A stretch of DNA of 64,000 nt from Pegea sp. RAD2-039. Taxonomy: Eukaryota > Chordata > Thaliacea > Salpida > Salpidae. Both the position numbers and the translations under genes were made by a program. The stretch covers positions 169,007-233,006 of the forward strand of contig JAQGEQ010000245.1 in assembly GCA_034620365.1 (NCBI GenBank), written 5' to 3'. Each line of letters starts with the position of its first letter. Position 1 is the stretch's first letter. Positions 36,310 through 48,552 of the stretch are shown one piece after another. The notes beneath the pieces were generated by a model. The model worked only from the letters and a program-made list of their open reading frames with translations, was not told where the DNA came from and searched no databases.

Positions 36310-37177
36310 ATTAAGTTAAAAATATAGAAAGAATCATATGTAACACATTGCTTTTATAACACGCCTAAGAAAGTTTAAGGATTTGTTTCACCTTTAGATT
36401 TCAAAACCCCTTTTTCTAACAACTTCAGTGAAACTCATAAACAAAATTAAAATCTCTTACTTTAGTTAAATAGTAATTTTTCAAATTACTGTAATAAATA
36501 AACAAAATTTACTTTTAAAATGATAGTTTATCAATTAATGATCATTTTTCCTGGTTTAGATGATTAAGTTCATTATTGAGTTATTTTTTATATTATTAAC
36601 ATTCTGTGTAAGTTTGCACTATTATATTGTACAGAGACTTTCAAATTGAATTTAAATAATTTTGTACTTTTACTTTAGAATCTCTATCTTATTTATTTTT
36701 TAATTAAATTTTTTAAATTATTTTTAATGAAAAAATAATTTATTAGAATATTTATTATGACTAAGAAATGCTAGAAAATCAAATTATTCAAATTCTAAAA
36801 ATTTATTTTTTTTTTCACGTTTGATAAAATTTTATAATGTTAGCTAAAAATAGGATTTGTTCAAATAAATTTATAGTGTTTTTTGGTAATTACTTTTTAA
36901 CTGTAAAACTTTATTCTTTAAGCATATAACGCTAATTATGAGTTTAATAGCAGATACAGTTGCAACACTATTGACGTCATTTAATTCTACACATTTCTAG
37001 GATATTATAATTCAATCTACTAGTAATATAATATTTGAAAATTCATATTGTAGTGTACATCATTAGTGACTTTTTTAATCAAAAATAAACATTTTGAATT
37101 TTGAATTTATTAATGAACAAGTGAAAACATTTTAAAGGAAAAAAATAAAATAATAATAATTTAATAATAATAAATAA
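36310..37177. other. AT-rich stretch, nothing recognised
   Basis: No repeat boxes and no coding frame were found between the LINE tail and the RRM-like exon. Confidence 0.5.
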
Positions 37178-37402
37178 AATATAGCTTTCTATATAATAAC
37201 AATTTTAAATAAAAAATGGAACAAGTTAAATAAAGTGAATAAATATTCTCTTTTTGAAGTGACTAAATTTGGCGATATTAACGACTGCATGATAAGACAA
37301 AATCCAAGAGGAAAACCTTCTTCAGGTTTCGGTATAATGTTATTTGCTGAGCCTGAATCTGTTAAACAAGTAGTTATGTTTGTTTTAAAAAAGTTAATAT
37401 GA
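37178..37402 (+). pseudogene. RRM (RNA-recognition motif) exon fragment
   Basis: Open frame of about 74 codons between stops with an RRM signature: SLFEVTKFGDINDCMIR, then SSGFGIMLFAEPESV. The RNP1-like SGFGIMLF and the preceding helix-1/strand-2 pattern (F..FGDI.DC) match the middle and C-terminal half of an RRM such as those of the hnRNP A/Musashi/DAZAP1 group. RNP2 (strand 1) is not readable upstream, so this is an isolated exon or a truncated retrocopy. A possible donor CAA|GTAGTT is at 37369/37370. No partner exons seen in the flanks. Confidence 0.55.
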
Positions 37403-38629
37403 GTTAATTAAAAAAAAATTTTTTTTATATTTAGAAACAGATTCATTGAAAATCATTTTAATTATTATACATTAAAAGCATTTCTTCTAATATTAATCAT
37501 AATAATTATTTGAAAATTTATTATCTAAAACGTAATAAGTAAGAAATCTAAAATTAATTTAGAATTGTTGACAAAGGAAAGCTATTTTCACAGCTTAAAA
37601 TAAAAAGATAAATTAGGAATTGATTTTCGTCCGGACAAACACTAGATCAAAAGAAGTTGTTAAAATGAAGAACTATTATTGAAATTTGTATTTTAACAAT
37701 GGTCTTCTTTAACAAACATTTTGAAATCGACAAATTGTCGATGATCTAATATTCAACCTGAAGTTAGTGAGTAATAATGTCATTGATTAAAATTTAATAG
37801 GAAGTCAAACTAAGATTACTTTAATAAAAAATATTATTGAAAGTGATTAGTGATTAAAAAAGGTTTATTTAACCACTTGCAAAAAGCAAATAAACAAATT
37901 TTATAAAAAATGAAGATATCTATGTAACTCTAATTGAAACCTATCATCCAACATCAACAAATCGATATCCGCTGAATTGAACAAATTTAAATCTAAATTC
38001 ATAACGATCAAACCAAAATCAAAAATAACTTTCTTTTTTATCTAAATCAATAGATGTATGTACTTACAGACAAACCTATGGCCTTTTTAACATTGTTAAT
38101 TAGTGGTTTTTTAATGAATTGAGTTATAGTCTGGTTACCAGTGAATTCAGTGAGAGTATTTGAAGGATTTTTAGCGAAAATAGTTTTATTTTAAACTTAA
38201 TTTTGTATTGAAAAAAGTTTATTTAACTCATTCGAAGTTTTTGATAATAGCTTTTAATTTTATTCAATACAAATTATCAAGAATATTTTTTACAAAAAGT
38301 ATTATTAGATTATCTCAATAGGAAAGGAATAACTGCAGAATTTACATCTTTTCAAAAAGCAATTTTTAATCAAAAACTTTATAAACATCTTTAAAAAAAT
38401 TAGAATTTACATAATAGTTATTAAATTGATATACAGTTCATAAATTTCTTGTTTCCTTTATTTCTGTCTATTTGAAAATTACTAGTTGTTCACGAACAAA
38501 GGAAGAAAATGTAAATTATTCATTAATTATAAGTTCAATATAGTTTAGATATGAAAATTTTACTAATTTTGATGTGATTTCGATTCTAAATAGTTAAAAA
38601 ACTTTTTGCCAATAATAGTTGTGATATCT

Positions 38630-39650
38630 GCATCAAATGCAGATATTGGTAACATCTTGAACTTAATGCTGATGATTTGGATGATGAGTCTTTATAAATT
38701 TATCCATTAAAAAAGTACAATTATTCCTTAAAACCAAATTTTTTTTAGTAATCACTTAGAAAACAGAAATAATAGTATTCAATTAGATAGCTAACTCAAA
38801 AAAAGTTCTTAAATTACTTTTTCTTATTTTTTGTTTAGTTTTAATTCAACAAAAGTAGAATAATTTTATCTGCTAATAAAAAGTATTTCTTAAAAACAAA
38901 AATATTAATTTTTATTATAAAATTTCCTTAAAAGTAAATTTTATTGAAGACTGAGATTTATCTAAAGCTAGAAATTTGAATGTGAAATATTTTGAAGTAA
39001 ATTTATTGTCGGAAAACTATTAAAGGAGAAAAACAAAACATGAAAAAAAATGGATAATTTTCAAACATACTCTTTGGTTTTATGAAATTTTAATAATTAT
39101 ATAATTTTATGTTTAAGTTTGCTAATAACAGCTACTGTTTTTATTTCCTAATAATTTTATTTATTTTGTTTATTTCTACATTTTCATAATATTATCATTC
39201 GTGAAAAACATTGAAAATATTTTTTGTAAAACAACATTACTGATACTTAATTTGCATGAAAATAAAATAGTAAATAATAATGTTTGCTAAAAATATTTAA
39301 AATTTGAACTAGAAAATTACTTTTATCATAAATTGATTTTTATTATTATTCTTTTCTTAAACTTCAAAATCAAGAAAATTTAAAAAAAAAAATTTTTTTT
39401 AAAGAAAATTGTTCTTATTGTTCTTTTTACTTAAAGTTGAAACACTAGAATGTCTTTAAAATAGTTTTATTTTTAAACTTCATTACAATTGCATCCTCTT
39501 TAATATTTCTAAAATAAATCTCTATCACATACAGAGGTGAAACATAAAGTTGTTAATTCTGTTATTTTAATAAAAGTTTTATTTACTAGTCTTTAAGTGA
39601 TTACAATTTTAGAAATTCCAAATACTTCTTGGCTACAGTAATTTTTAAGC
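38630..39650 (+). repeat. Repeat AE, partial copy
   Basis: Begins inside the A head (AAATGCAGATATTGGTAA), continues through the A body and the E part to TTCTTGGCTACAG, then leaves homology before the E end. Confidence 0.75.
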
Positions 39651-39942
39651 CAACTGTTTTATTTTCAAATACATATCTTAGTTTCAAAAGTAACTTTTTA
39701 ATTAATTGAGTTTGTTTAGCTAACATCAAATGCATTTTGTAAATTTGTACTTTTGCTAAAATATCTACAAATACTTTTTTAAAATTTTTCAGTTTAACAT
39801 TTAAATTTTGAATATTTATAAGCCGTATTTGTTAATTAGTCATAAGTTTGCTGCTTAGTCTAGTTAAATAAAACTACTTTTTTTAATTTTTTTGATAAAT
39901 AATAATGGTTTCAAGTCTCTCGTTCCAAAGCTGCAAAAGTTT

Positions 39943-41175
39943 AGGTAAAGAAGTTTAATAGAAAGTTCTAGCTTTATAATTAGCTAATAATAATTTTACA
40001 TTCAGCAGAGTGGCGCAGCGGAAGTATAAAAACTGGAATCTTTAAGTCACTGAGCAGCACCATTTGTTAAGTAGAAATAAAAGTAGAATAATTATAATCT
40101 CTAAAATTATGAAAATAAAACTATTATAAAGACATCTTGCGGCTGAAAAAATTAACTAATAAATTTAACTTCTATTAATCTAAAGTTGTTTCATAAATCG
40201 ATGGAGAATTTGAAAAGAAAAACTATAAGTATAAATTGAAAAAAATATATTTTCTAGCTTACTACTGCAAGTTTATAACGAATTTATTTATTGACTATCT
40301 TGCTACTCACTAAGATCAATCATATTCTGTTCAAATAAAATATTTTTAGGTAGTAATCATCTTAAGTTTTCTGTAAATCGATTCACTATCCTGTTGTTTA
40401 CAAAGACAAATAACAAACTCTACAAAATTTCAATATTAAAATTTAGAGAAATATTTGACGTCAAATTGCAATTTACGTCATCTTTTTGTTAATTGAAACA
40501 TTCAACTAAAAAGCAGGTTTGTTTATATTTCTTAGTTTTGACTTTCGGATTATTTTATCGACGCATGGTCGATATCAAAATTATGAACTTATAAATGCAA
40601 TATTAGATATATGATCTTTTGGATAAACGTCTTCATAATAATAACTTGTTTTCATCTAGTATTTGTCCGGAATAAAGTTATTTTTGGAAAATTATTTTTT
40701 TTAAATTTGATTTATTCATAATCCTAAGATTGATTTGATAGATAAACAATGGAGATAAACACAAATTGATTTTGCTAAATATGATTAATTTATTTGAGAT
40801 TTTTCTAATTTTGAACGAAACTGTTTCTGGAAAATATTTTAAATTTGTTTTCGAAGTTTGAAGTCACTGAGTTGAGTCAATTTTTTGTAACCGACTATTA
40901 ATTTTTATTTACAAATCGCGATCATACGACTCTGCTAATCTTGTTGAAATTTTCAGAAATAAGGTTATTAACCAGTTGCTACTTATTTCATTTTGAGTTA
41001 TCGACAAGTAGTCAATTTCAAATTATTAATTGCATAAAAGTAACTGATCAAATCTTCGCTGAAAGTTAAATCTTAATACTTAATAATTTCTTTCAATCTA
41101 GCATTTGACCGAACAAAACTAATTTTCAAAAATTAAGTTTTTTCTATAAGCTAGATTTATTTTAAACAAATGAAA
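39943..41175 (+). repeat. Repeat B plus box element C
   Basis: First 650 bp match 7440-8090. From about 40483 it matches 1-660, including the hairpin (40557-40573), CTAGTATTTGTCCGG (about 40655), CACTGAGTTGAG, the second hairpin ATCGACAAGTAGTCAAT (41000-41016) and CTAGCATTTG (about 41097). The tandem array follows. Confidence 0.8.
40004..40024 (+). repeat. tRNA-iMet-like 5' half, second copy
   Basis: Identical to 7501-7521 and in the same context, within repeat B (39943-40600). Followed by ACTGGAATC and the box AAGTCACTGAGCAGCAC that belongs to the multi-box family. Confidence 0.8.
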
Positions 41176-41182
41176 AAAAATT

Positions 41183-41784
41183 GAAAACTCATGGCAACTT
41201 TCAAGTCTGCTTTTGTTTTTAATTTGATTTTTAGCCAAAACTATATCGCAAAAGTACTGAAAGTTCTTATTAAATACTTTTATAACAATTCAAGTTATCA
41301 TAATTTTTTTTATATATATTAATTACCATAAATGTTATAAACGTTATAAAGCATTAATCAATTTGTGTATTCAATCTTTTTCTGTTAAATTAAGTTAATA
41401 TTTTATTTATTGAATTGAAAACTCAGGACAACTTTGAATTCTGCTTTTGTTTTTAATTTGATTTGTAGCCAAACTATATCGCAAAAGTACTGAAAGTTCT
41501 TATTAAATACTTTTATAACAATTCAAGTTATCATAATTTTTTTTATATATATTAATTACCATAAATGTTATAAACGTTATAAAGCATTAATCAATTTGTG
41601 TATTCAATCTTTTTCTGTTAAATTAAGTTAATATTTTATTTATTGAATTGAAAACTCAGGACAACTTTGAATTCTGCTTTTGTTTTTAATTTGATTTGTA
41701 GCCAAACTATATCGCAAAAGTAATGAAAGTTCTTATAACATATTTTTATAACAATTCAAGTTATCATAATTTTTTTATATATTT
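41183..41784 (+). repeat. Tandem repeat, ~233-bp unit, 2.6 copies
   Basis: Units start at 41183, 41417 and 41650 with GAAAACTC. Each carries ATATCGCAAAAGTACTGAAAG and, in the first two, ATGTTATAAACGTTATAAAGC. The third is truncated at about 41784. Units 1 and 2 are nearly identical over the shared part, indicating recent duplication. Confidence 0.92.
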
Positions 41785-41899
41785 CAGTTTCAGATTTATT
41801 GAAATTTGTTTAAGTAAAAAAAGTTAGAATAAGGAATTTTGAAATTTCAGTTTTAGAATTATTGTTTAAGTAAAAAAGGTGATTTATTTCTACATTAAC

Positions 41900-42560
41900 A
41901 TGTTTGTCGGTACAAAAGCAGAAAGCTTATTTTTTAGAAATACATTTGATTACAATGAAATTTAAAAGCACTTTTAATCAGCAACATCTGCCAAAGTTGA
42001 ATAGTAGAAAGTTTGATACTTTTTTATTACATAAAAATGTATGTTAAAAAGTTTCAGTTTACTTGATTTTAAAAATTAAAAATATAATTTTTTTTTAATT
42101 TTTATTTTGTTTGATACGAAAACCTACCTGTTAAAATAGTTTTGTTTTCAATTTAAACATAATTATTCGTAATTTAAACAAAGTTTAAAAGTAAGCCTTA
42201 AAACTCAAGTTATCAAATATCATTTACGAAAACATAGCCTGAAGCAATGCAAGGATTTCAAAATTATTTATCTTCAGCGACGTCTAGCGTCAACTTTTTC
42301 TACTATAGAAACATAAAACTCAAAAATTTTTAATTAGTTTTTTTGATTTTCGTTTTAAATATTTTTACTTACGCAAAAGAAATACTTTTGCTTAAATTTA
42401 ATATTTTTTATGAAGTGAAGTTTAATATTTTCGTAAAACTACTAAATTTACAAAATAAATAATGAATGTTTTCGAAAAGATGAATTTATAGTTATATTTT
42501 TAAAGACAGTAAAATTAAAATTAATTTGTTGTCAAACGATAATAACAATGAGTGAAAAAC
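41900..42560 (+). repeat. Repeat D, diverged copy
   Basis: AACATCTGCCAAAG (41985), conserved block 42226-42296, and the following AT-rich part as at 33.5 kb. Confidence 0.7.
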
Positions 42561-43840
42561 TGTCTAAACTGATTTTTTACTTTAATAAAAATTTACTTTC
42601 AAATTTGTTTTTTACCAACGGAATTTCCTTAGCTAACAAAACTCAGATATACTTTTTTAATTTTATACTTTTGCTGCAATATCTACAGAGAACATTTTAT
42701 ATATGTTGAATTTTTGAAGTTGGAAAGTAAAATTTCAAATATTTTTCATTTAAATTTTTAAACAATATTTTTGTTAGATGGATAAAGTCAAATGAAAAAA
42801 AAATTAAATTGAGAACAATACTCACTATATTATAATTTTTAAAACTTATTAGTAGAAAACAATTAAAATCAATCTTTAAAATCTAGCTAATAATAATTAT
42901 CTAAATAATTGATCACTGCACTAAACTTAAATTTTTTCTTTAAATTCTGTTTTAGCAATTTGTTGTATCAAATTTTCAAAATTAGCATGAGTTTAAAATT
43001 TTAAGTATAAGAAAGTTGTAGTTAGATGTTTTTGCTAAAGTTGACAACACAAAAATTAATTTTCAGTTTTAATTTTCTTACGGTGTTAGTCATCTAACAA
43101 TAAACTAACGATAAACAATAAAGTCAAACGTTTTAATTTTTTGATCAAAATCAACTTGTTCGATTACTTAACTATAAATTGAAGTGTTTTTGAGTAAACA
43201 AATAGTCTTTAGTAAAATTTAGATTTCAAAATTATGTTTATAATTCAATTGATATTATCAAATATTATATTGACGCAAGAGATACAAATTTCTTATACAG
43301 GCCAACGTAGAAAAAACCAACCTTATAAATTAACCTTTCTTAGACTTACAATTTTTGGGTTAAAAAACAAAACAAAGTAAAAATATAAAAAGCAAAACAT
43401 AATTTGTATAAGAAGTTTTTTTTGAAATTTGTTATATGTTGATTATCAGAAAGTTTAACTTATGATGATACTTAGTTTAAGATATTTTATAATATCCAAA
43501 AATAATATTTTTCAATTTTCACCCAAATTAACTAACTAAATACAATAATTATGTTTTGAACACTTCTTTCTAAAACACTTTTAAATTTATTAGCTAACAA
43601 AATTACCAATAAATAAAAGTTACAAAAACTAGCTATTCAAATTGTTTAATTCCTTTTATCTATAATATTAACAACATTCTTCTTATTCAAAGTTTTCATT
43701 GTTTGTTGAAATATTGTTTGAACTTATTAAAAAATCATAAGCTATACTATCGACAAAAATACATGTTTTCAGCGGTTATACAACTATTCTGAATTTTATG
43801 AAGTGTTCAGAGACAAGTTTATTAACCAACTACAACTAAA
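42560..43840. other. AT-rich stretch, nothing recognised
   Basis: Partly similar to 23.3-23.5 kb and 19.8-20.0 kb (AAGTTGACAACACAAAAA motif). No coding frame. Confidence 0.45.
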
Positions 43841-44350
43841 TTGTTTTAAGTACATCGACAAGTTTGTCGATTTCAAATGGGTGATTTTGGACTAGTGAAA
43901 AGACCAACAAGTCGCTTATTTATATTTCTTTATATATATATTAATTAAGTTCAATCTAGTATTTGTCCGGACAAAACTGACTTTTCAAAATTCAATTTTC
44001 TGTATAAGCTTGTTTTTTTGGGACAACGAAAACATGTTTTGTATTCTAAAAAAATGTTAATTATCTTTTTACTATTTGGTAATTCTTAATTTCTCTAAAA
44101 TCAGTTTCAAAACTAAATTTTAAAAGATTTCTTATAAATAAAATGAGTTAAAAGTATTTTCGATGTGAAAAAAATTAGATGATTTTAGATAGAAATGTCT
44201 CTTAAAATTTAAATATATTTTCTTGTAAGCTCAAAGTTAGTGAGAAAAACTAAATGTCTACAGATCTCAACACAAAACACTAATTCTATAAGATAAAAAT
44301 ATCGATTGTGTTGATGAAACAAAGACATCTTGTGACTGAAAAAAAGTAGT
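43840..44350 (+). repeat. Box element, diverged copy
   Basis: Hairpin ATCGACAAGTTTGTCGAT (43854-43871), CTAGTATTTGTCCGGACAAA (about 43963), a degenerate CACTGAG region (about 44237) and GACATCTTGTGACTG (44326). Same order and similar spacing as at 2.3-2.8 kb. Confidence 0.7.
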
Positions 44351-44404
44351 GAATAAAAGGTTTTTATATATTTCACTGACATACAATAGTATATTTAACA
44401 TTTA

Positions 44405-45120
44405 TAAAAATTTTTGTAAAACAACATTACTGATACTTAATTTGCATGAAAATAAAGTAGTAAATAATAATTTTTGATTAAAATATGAAAAATTTGAAAC
44501 AGAAAATTAAATTAATCTTGATTTGATTTTTATTATTATTCGTTTTTTTAAATTTCAAAATCTAGAAGATTTCTATAAAATTGTTAATTTTAAAAGAAAA
44601 TTGTTTTTATTGTTTTTTTACTTATAGTTGAAACAATAAAATGTCTTTAAAATTGTTTTATTTTTCAACTTTATTACAATTGCAACATCTTAAATATTTC
44701 TAAAATTAATCTCTATTACATACAGAGGTGAAATTTAAGATTGTTAATTCTGTTATTTTAATAAAAGTTTGATTTACTAGTTTTGATGTGATTTCAATTT
44801 TAGATAGTCCAGAAGCTTCTTGGCTACAGTAGTTTTTCAGCAAACTGTTTTATTTTCATCTCATATTTTATTTATCAAATCCAGTCAAACTTCATATCAG
44901 ACTGAGAAAGATCCGGTTCACTGATTTTGCTTTTTAGACTTGTTTTTATTTTAAGTATAGCGTCGATATATTACTTGTTGTGATTTGAAGGATTTTTATA
45001 TACTTTCTATTTGAAATTTATAAATTTTCTTCTATTATGATTTTGTTTCATAAAATTTCACATTAGCAAATGAAGCAACTCAACTTTTTTTCAGTTAAAA
45101 ACAATAATTTAACAAAGAAA
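44405..45120 (+). repeat. Repeat E, uninterrupted copy
   Basis: Matches 11110-12010 without the 222-bp insert. The target AAGTATAGCGTCGATAT is intact at about 44954. It abuts duplication copy A. Confidence 0.8.
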
Positions 45121-45230
45121 AGGTTGTAAGAACCAACATTTTGTTAAAACATTTTGTTAAAAAATTTGGAATAAGATTAAAAAACTAACTTACCATATGG
45201 TTTAAAAGAAAACCCGAATTATTCAAGTGA

Positions 45231-45244
45231 AAAGACGCGTCTTT
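45231..45244. repeat. Perfect 14-bp palindrome
   Basis: AAAGACGCGTCTTT, conserved at the same place in copy B (60077-60090). Near the left end of the 4-kb duplication. Could be a dimeric protein-binding site. Confidence 0.6.
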
Positions 45245-46457
45245 AAACGATCTGCTGAATTTTTTTGGCTTTTTTTACCTGCATTTTTCTAATTGCAACC
45301 CAAATAAGATTTTTTAACAGTTTAATTTAATCTTTTTCTAGTTGCATAGAATATGAGTTTAAACAACTTTCCACAGATTACTAATCTCAGTTGACAATAA
45401 AATGTTTTTCTTATTACTGTCACAATTATTATAAATATAAATTCGTCTTTTCGAAAACATTCTTGTTTTCTTCTTAGCTTAAGTTTTTGTGAGAAAATAT
45501 TAAACTTTACTTTATAAAATGTATTGATCTAAAATATTAGTATAAAAACTTGATCTACAGAAAAGGGCTTTACCTAATAATAAAATTGTTGGTTTAACTA
45601 AAAGCGTTATTATACAAAATTAGAAAAAAACTGTTTTAAGTTTTCATTTTTTAGTCGAAAATTTTGACGCTAGACGTCGCTGCCGATAAATTATTTTAAA
45701 AACCTTCTATTGCTTTAGGCTATGTTTTTGCAAATTTTTTCCAACTCATTAAATTTAGTAAATTCAGAAAGAAAGTATTACGACAAGATCTGTATAGATG
45801 ACAAAATTTAAGTATAATTTTCAGTTACGGCAACTTTCATTAAACTTGATTTTATAATGATTTAATCTAACAACGTTGACTTTGATCAGAATTTATAAAG
45901 TCTTATTGTTGGTCTAAGATGGTTAGCAAAGTTAGCAATTTAATAGATAATTTTATTTAGATCTGTTAGATGAATAGTTTAGCTCAAATACGTTGAACTT
46001 ACAAGACATTATTTTTTGTATTTATATAAGTTATATTCAACTTCATAAAACAAGCTTCAGAGAAAAAGTACTTTAAATAGATTTAGTTTTTAAGAATTAC
46101 TTGAAAAATTAAAACTAAAAAGTATTTTGCAACTACAGGTAAGATATAATCTTCTATAAGACTGATGTCAAAGAAATAAATATTGTCTAACAGTTTTTAA
46201 TAAATGAAACGTTTGGAAAAAAATATAAGATAGAAAATAACTTTCCTCCTGACAAATACTAGATCAAAATAAAATGATAAAAACAGAAATAATTTTCCGA
46301 ATTTGTCACTACTTTCTTTTGTTAGTGAACCTCCGCAATAGCATTTGTTAATTTTGAAATCGGCAATGTGTCGAATAATTTTATCAAAAATATGACATTC
46401 TGCAAATCTATTCTTTTCAACTCTTGTCATTAAAATTAACATTTGAAGATATATTAA

Positions 46458-46720
46458 TTAGCACAACGTATTTAATAGATTAAATATATCATATCTTCTT
46501 GTTCTAAACGGTGTTTTCTTTTCTGAAATAAACTGAAGAGAAGAAAAACTATTTTCAAAAAAAGAGAGAAACTTTAACAGCTTTTTCTTTTGCATTTCAC
46601 TTTGTGTTGCTCGATTAGTTTCTTTCGTCTCACTTTCTCTTACTTTTTTTTAATATCATCACTCATAGCACATCCTATATCACCGTTTTCGGCCGAGCTT
46701 TTAAAATAAAAATTTACCAT
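46458..46720 (-). CDS. Hypothetical ORF with conserved minus-one slippery site (copy A)
   Basis: Not recognised. ATG at 46718-46720 opens 26 codons (MVNFYFKSSAENGDIGCA, then SDDIKKK) to a TAA at 46640-46642. In the minus-one frame an open stretch of 61 codons starts exactly at the A run (VRESETKETNRATQ, then FLSFFENSFSSLQF) and ends TAA at 46458. The frames overlap at A AAA AAG (46643-46649), a canonical minus-one slippery heptamer. Copy B keeps the heptamer, both frames and the exact length. Alternative reading: AAA|GTAAGA is a good splice donor and the downstream frame is a separate exon. Amino-acid changes between copies outnumber silent ones, so current constraint is weak. Confidence 0.45.
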
Positions 46721-47404
46721 TTGTAATTTTGTAATAAATTTATTATTTCAATTAGTTGTTTTATAAAAGTTTTGTTATTTCTAATCTTCTATAAACTGTT
46801 TGTAAAAAATAAATTAATGTTTATTTTGTATTAAATTAAAAGATATTTTTTAAAAACGAATAGAAGCTAGATTCAATGAGTTGTTTTTACAATACTTCAC
46901 TACATTTTGATTAAAATTATTCAGAATTGAAATATATATTCACAGTAACTTTTGATCTTAATTTTTGAAAATTATAATCTAAAAAGTAATAACCATCCAA
47001 ATGTAAAAAAAATATTTAAAAATTGTTGTCAAAGGAAAACATTGTCTAACAGTTCTAAGTAAACCAACCTTATAAAGGAGAATGTAACTAATAAAAAAGA
47101 CTTTTGTTTTGACAATTATTAGATCGAAAGAGATGATAGTAAAAGAAATATTATGAAACATAAGACCTATTACTTCTTCAAAACGCAGAAGATTTTGAAA
47201 TAAACAATTTGTAGATATATATTGATTAACCATCTTGAAAATTTAACTTTATTTATATTTTTTAATGCCATTGAAGAAAGTATCATTTTATTTTGTTAGT
47301 TTGTAATAATGGTTATTAGTGATAATTTTATTTGAATTATCTTATTTTCTTTTGTCTATTCTTTGTTATTTAAACTTTTTTTCTAAAAAATATTTTTCGA
47401 AACC

Positions 47405-47600
47405 AAAAAATAATAATTATTTAATAATGACTTCAACGAAACATGGGAACTAAGTGACGTTATAAAGCAAGAATAAAATGATGAAGAAAATACAGCAAAG
47501 ATGTTTTAATAGTGGCAATTATGTTGCTGATCACAAAAGATAACATACAACTAACTAATAGCCATTCAAGCTTTTTATTTTAAAGTTAAAATTTTTGATT
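47405..47600. repeat. Identical block within duplication copies
   Basis: About 195 bases identical by eye to 62255-62449, whereas flanking parts of the copies differ every 15-30 bases. It contains a short plus-strand frame (NNDFNETWELSDVIKQE) closed by TAA. Confidence 0.6.
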
Positions 47601-48552
47601 AAAATGAAAAAAAATATTTTTGTTAGATATTGAAAATCATCTGCTATAAACGACTCAACAATTGTATTCAAATTAAAACATAATTTTAATCAGAATTGAT
47701 TATCATTAACAGGAAAAACTGAAGTGAAAGGTTTTTATATTTTATAGTAAATTTTTCAACAAAATATGAAAAAATGCTGAAATTTTTTAGGAAAAAATAT
47801 TATTTGAATATAAAAGTTAATCTAACTTTTTCTGTAACCATCCTATTTATCTTTTATCCAACCTAACTTGGTATACTATAATGATCTTTTAATTTTAGGT
47901 ATTATAACAGTAAAAGTTAATTCAAGCAAAATACAGCTGTTATAAAAACTTCTTTAGAATAATTTATACATTTAAACCTAATTTACAGTAAGAGAATCTA
48001 TGAGTAAATCGGTTTATTATATTTATACTAAAGTTTAGATTTTAATAAAATATTTGTTTATACTTTAATCGAAAACTTTATAAAAATACATGAAGTAAAC
48101 TAACTAGCAGTTGGAAATTAAATTCATGGAAATTAATTATTTTGATTCTGAGTGATCTTAATTTTAAACACAAACTTTAACTACTTATTGTAATAAAAAA
48201 AAACTTTACGTTTGTGCTAAAAGTTGATGAGTTTAGAAATAATGAATAAATTTAACTGAGATATGAAAAACAAAAAAAAAGAATTTATCATTATAAAATA
48301 ATATTATAAAAATCAAAATTATTTTTAAAATAATGATATTTCTCTAAATAAGTTGATCTACAAAATATTATTCCAATATAAACTTTTCAGTATCTAGTTG
48401 CTAAAATTTTATTTTTTGGAGGTTTTTGATGAATTATTTTTATAATTTTTAGTTACAACTGCAAATAGTAGAAATATTGTCTAACACCAAGTGGTGTCAT
48501 TTGTAAAGACATTTGAATTTCTTTAAATTTTCATCCTTTCTTTCAAACGTTT

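Noticed and set aside
41183-41784. CRISPR-like array
   Set aside because: Units are adjacent without unique spacers, and the genome is animal.
46197-46442. 81-codon ORF, with its copy at 61015-61290
   Set aside because: It overlaps a hairpin-like box and the CTAGTATTTGTC box of the repeat family. The N-terminal half looks somewhat protein-like (CYCGGS), but the copies diverge and no domain is recognised.
46979-47233. 84-codon ORF and the 105-codon copy at 61763-62080
   Set aside because: Covers degenerate hairpin and CTAG boxes; hydrophobic by AT-richness only.
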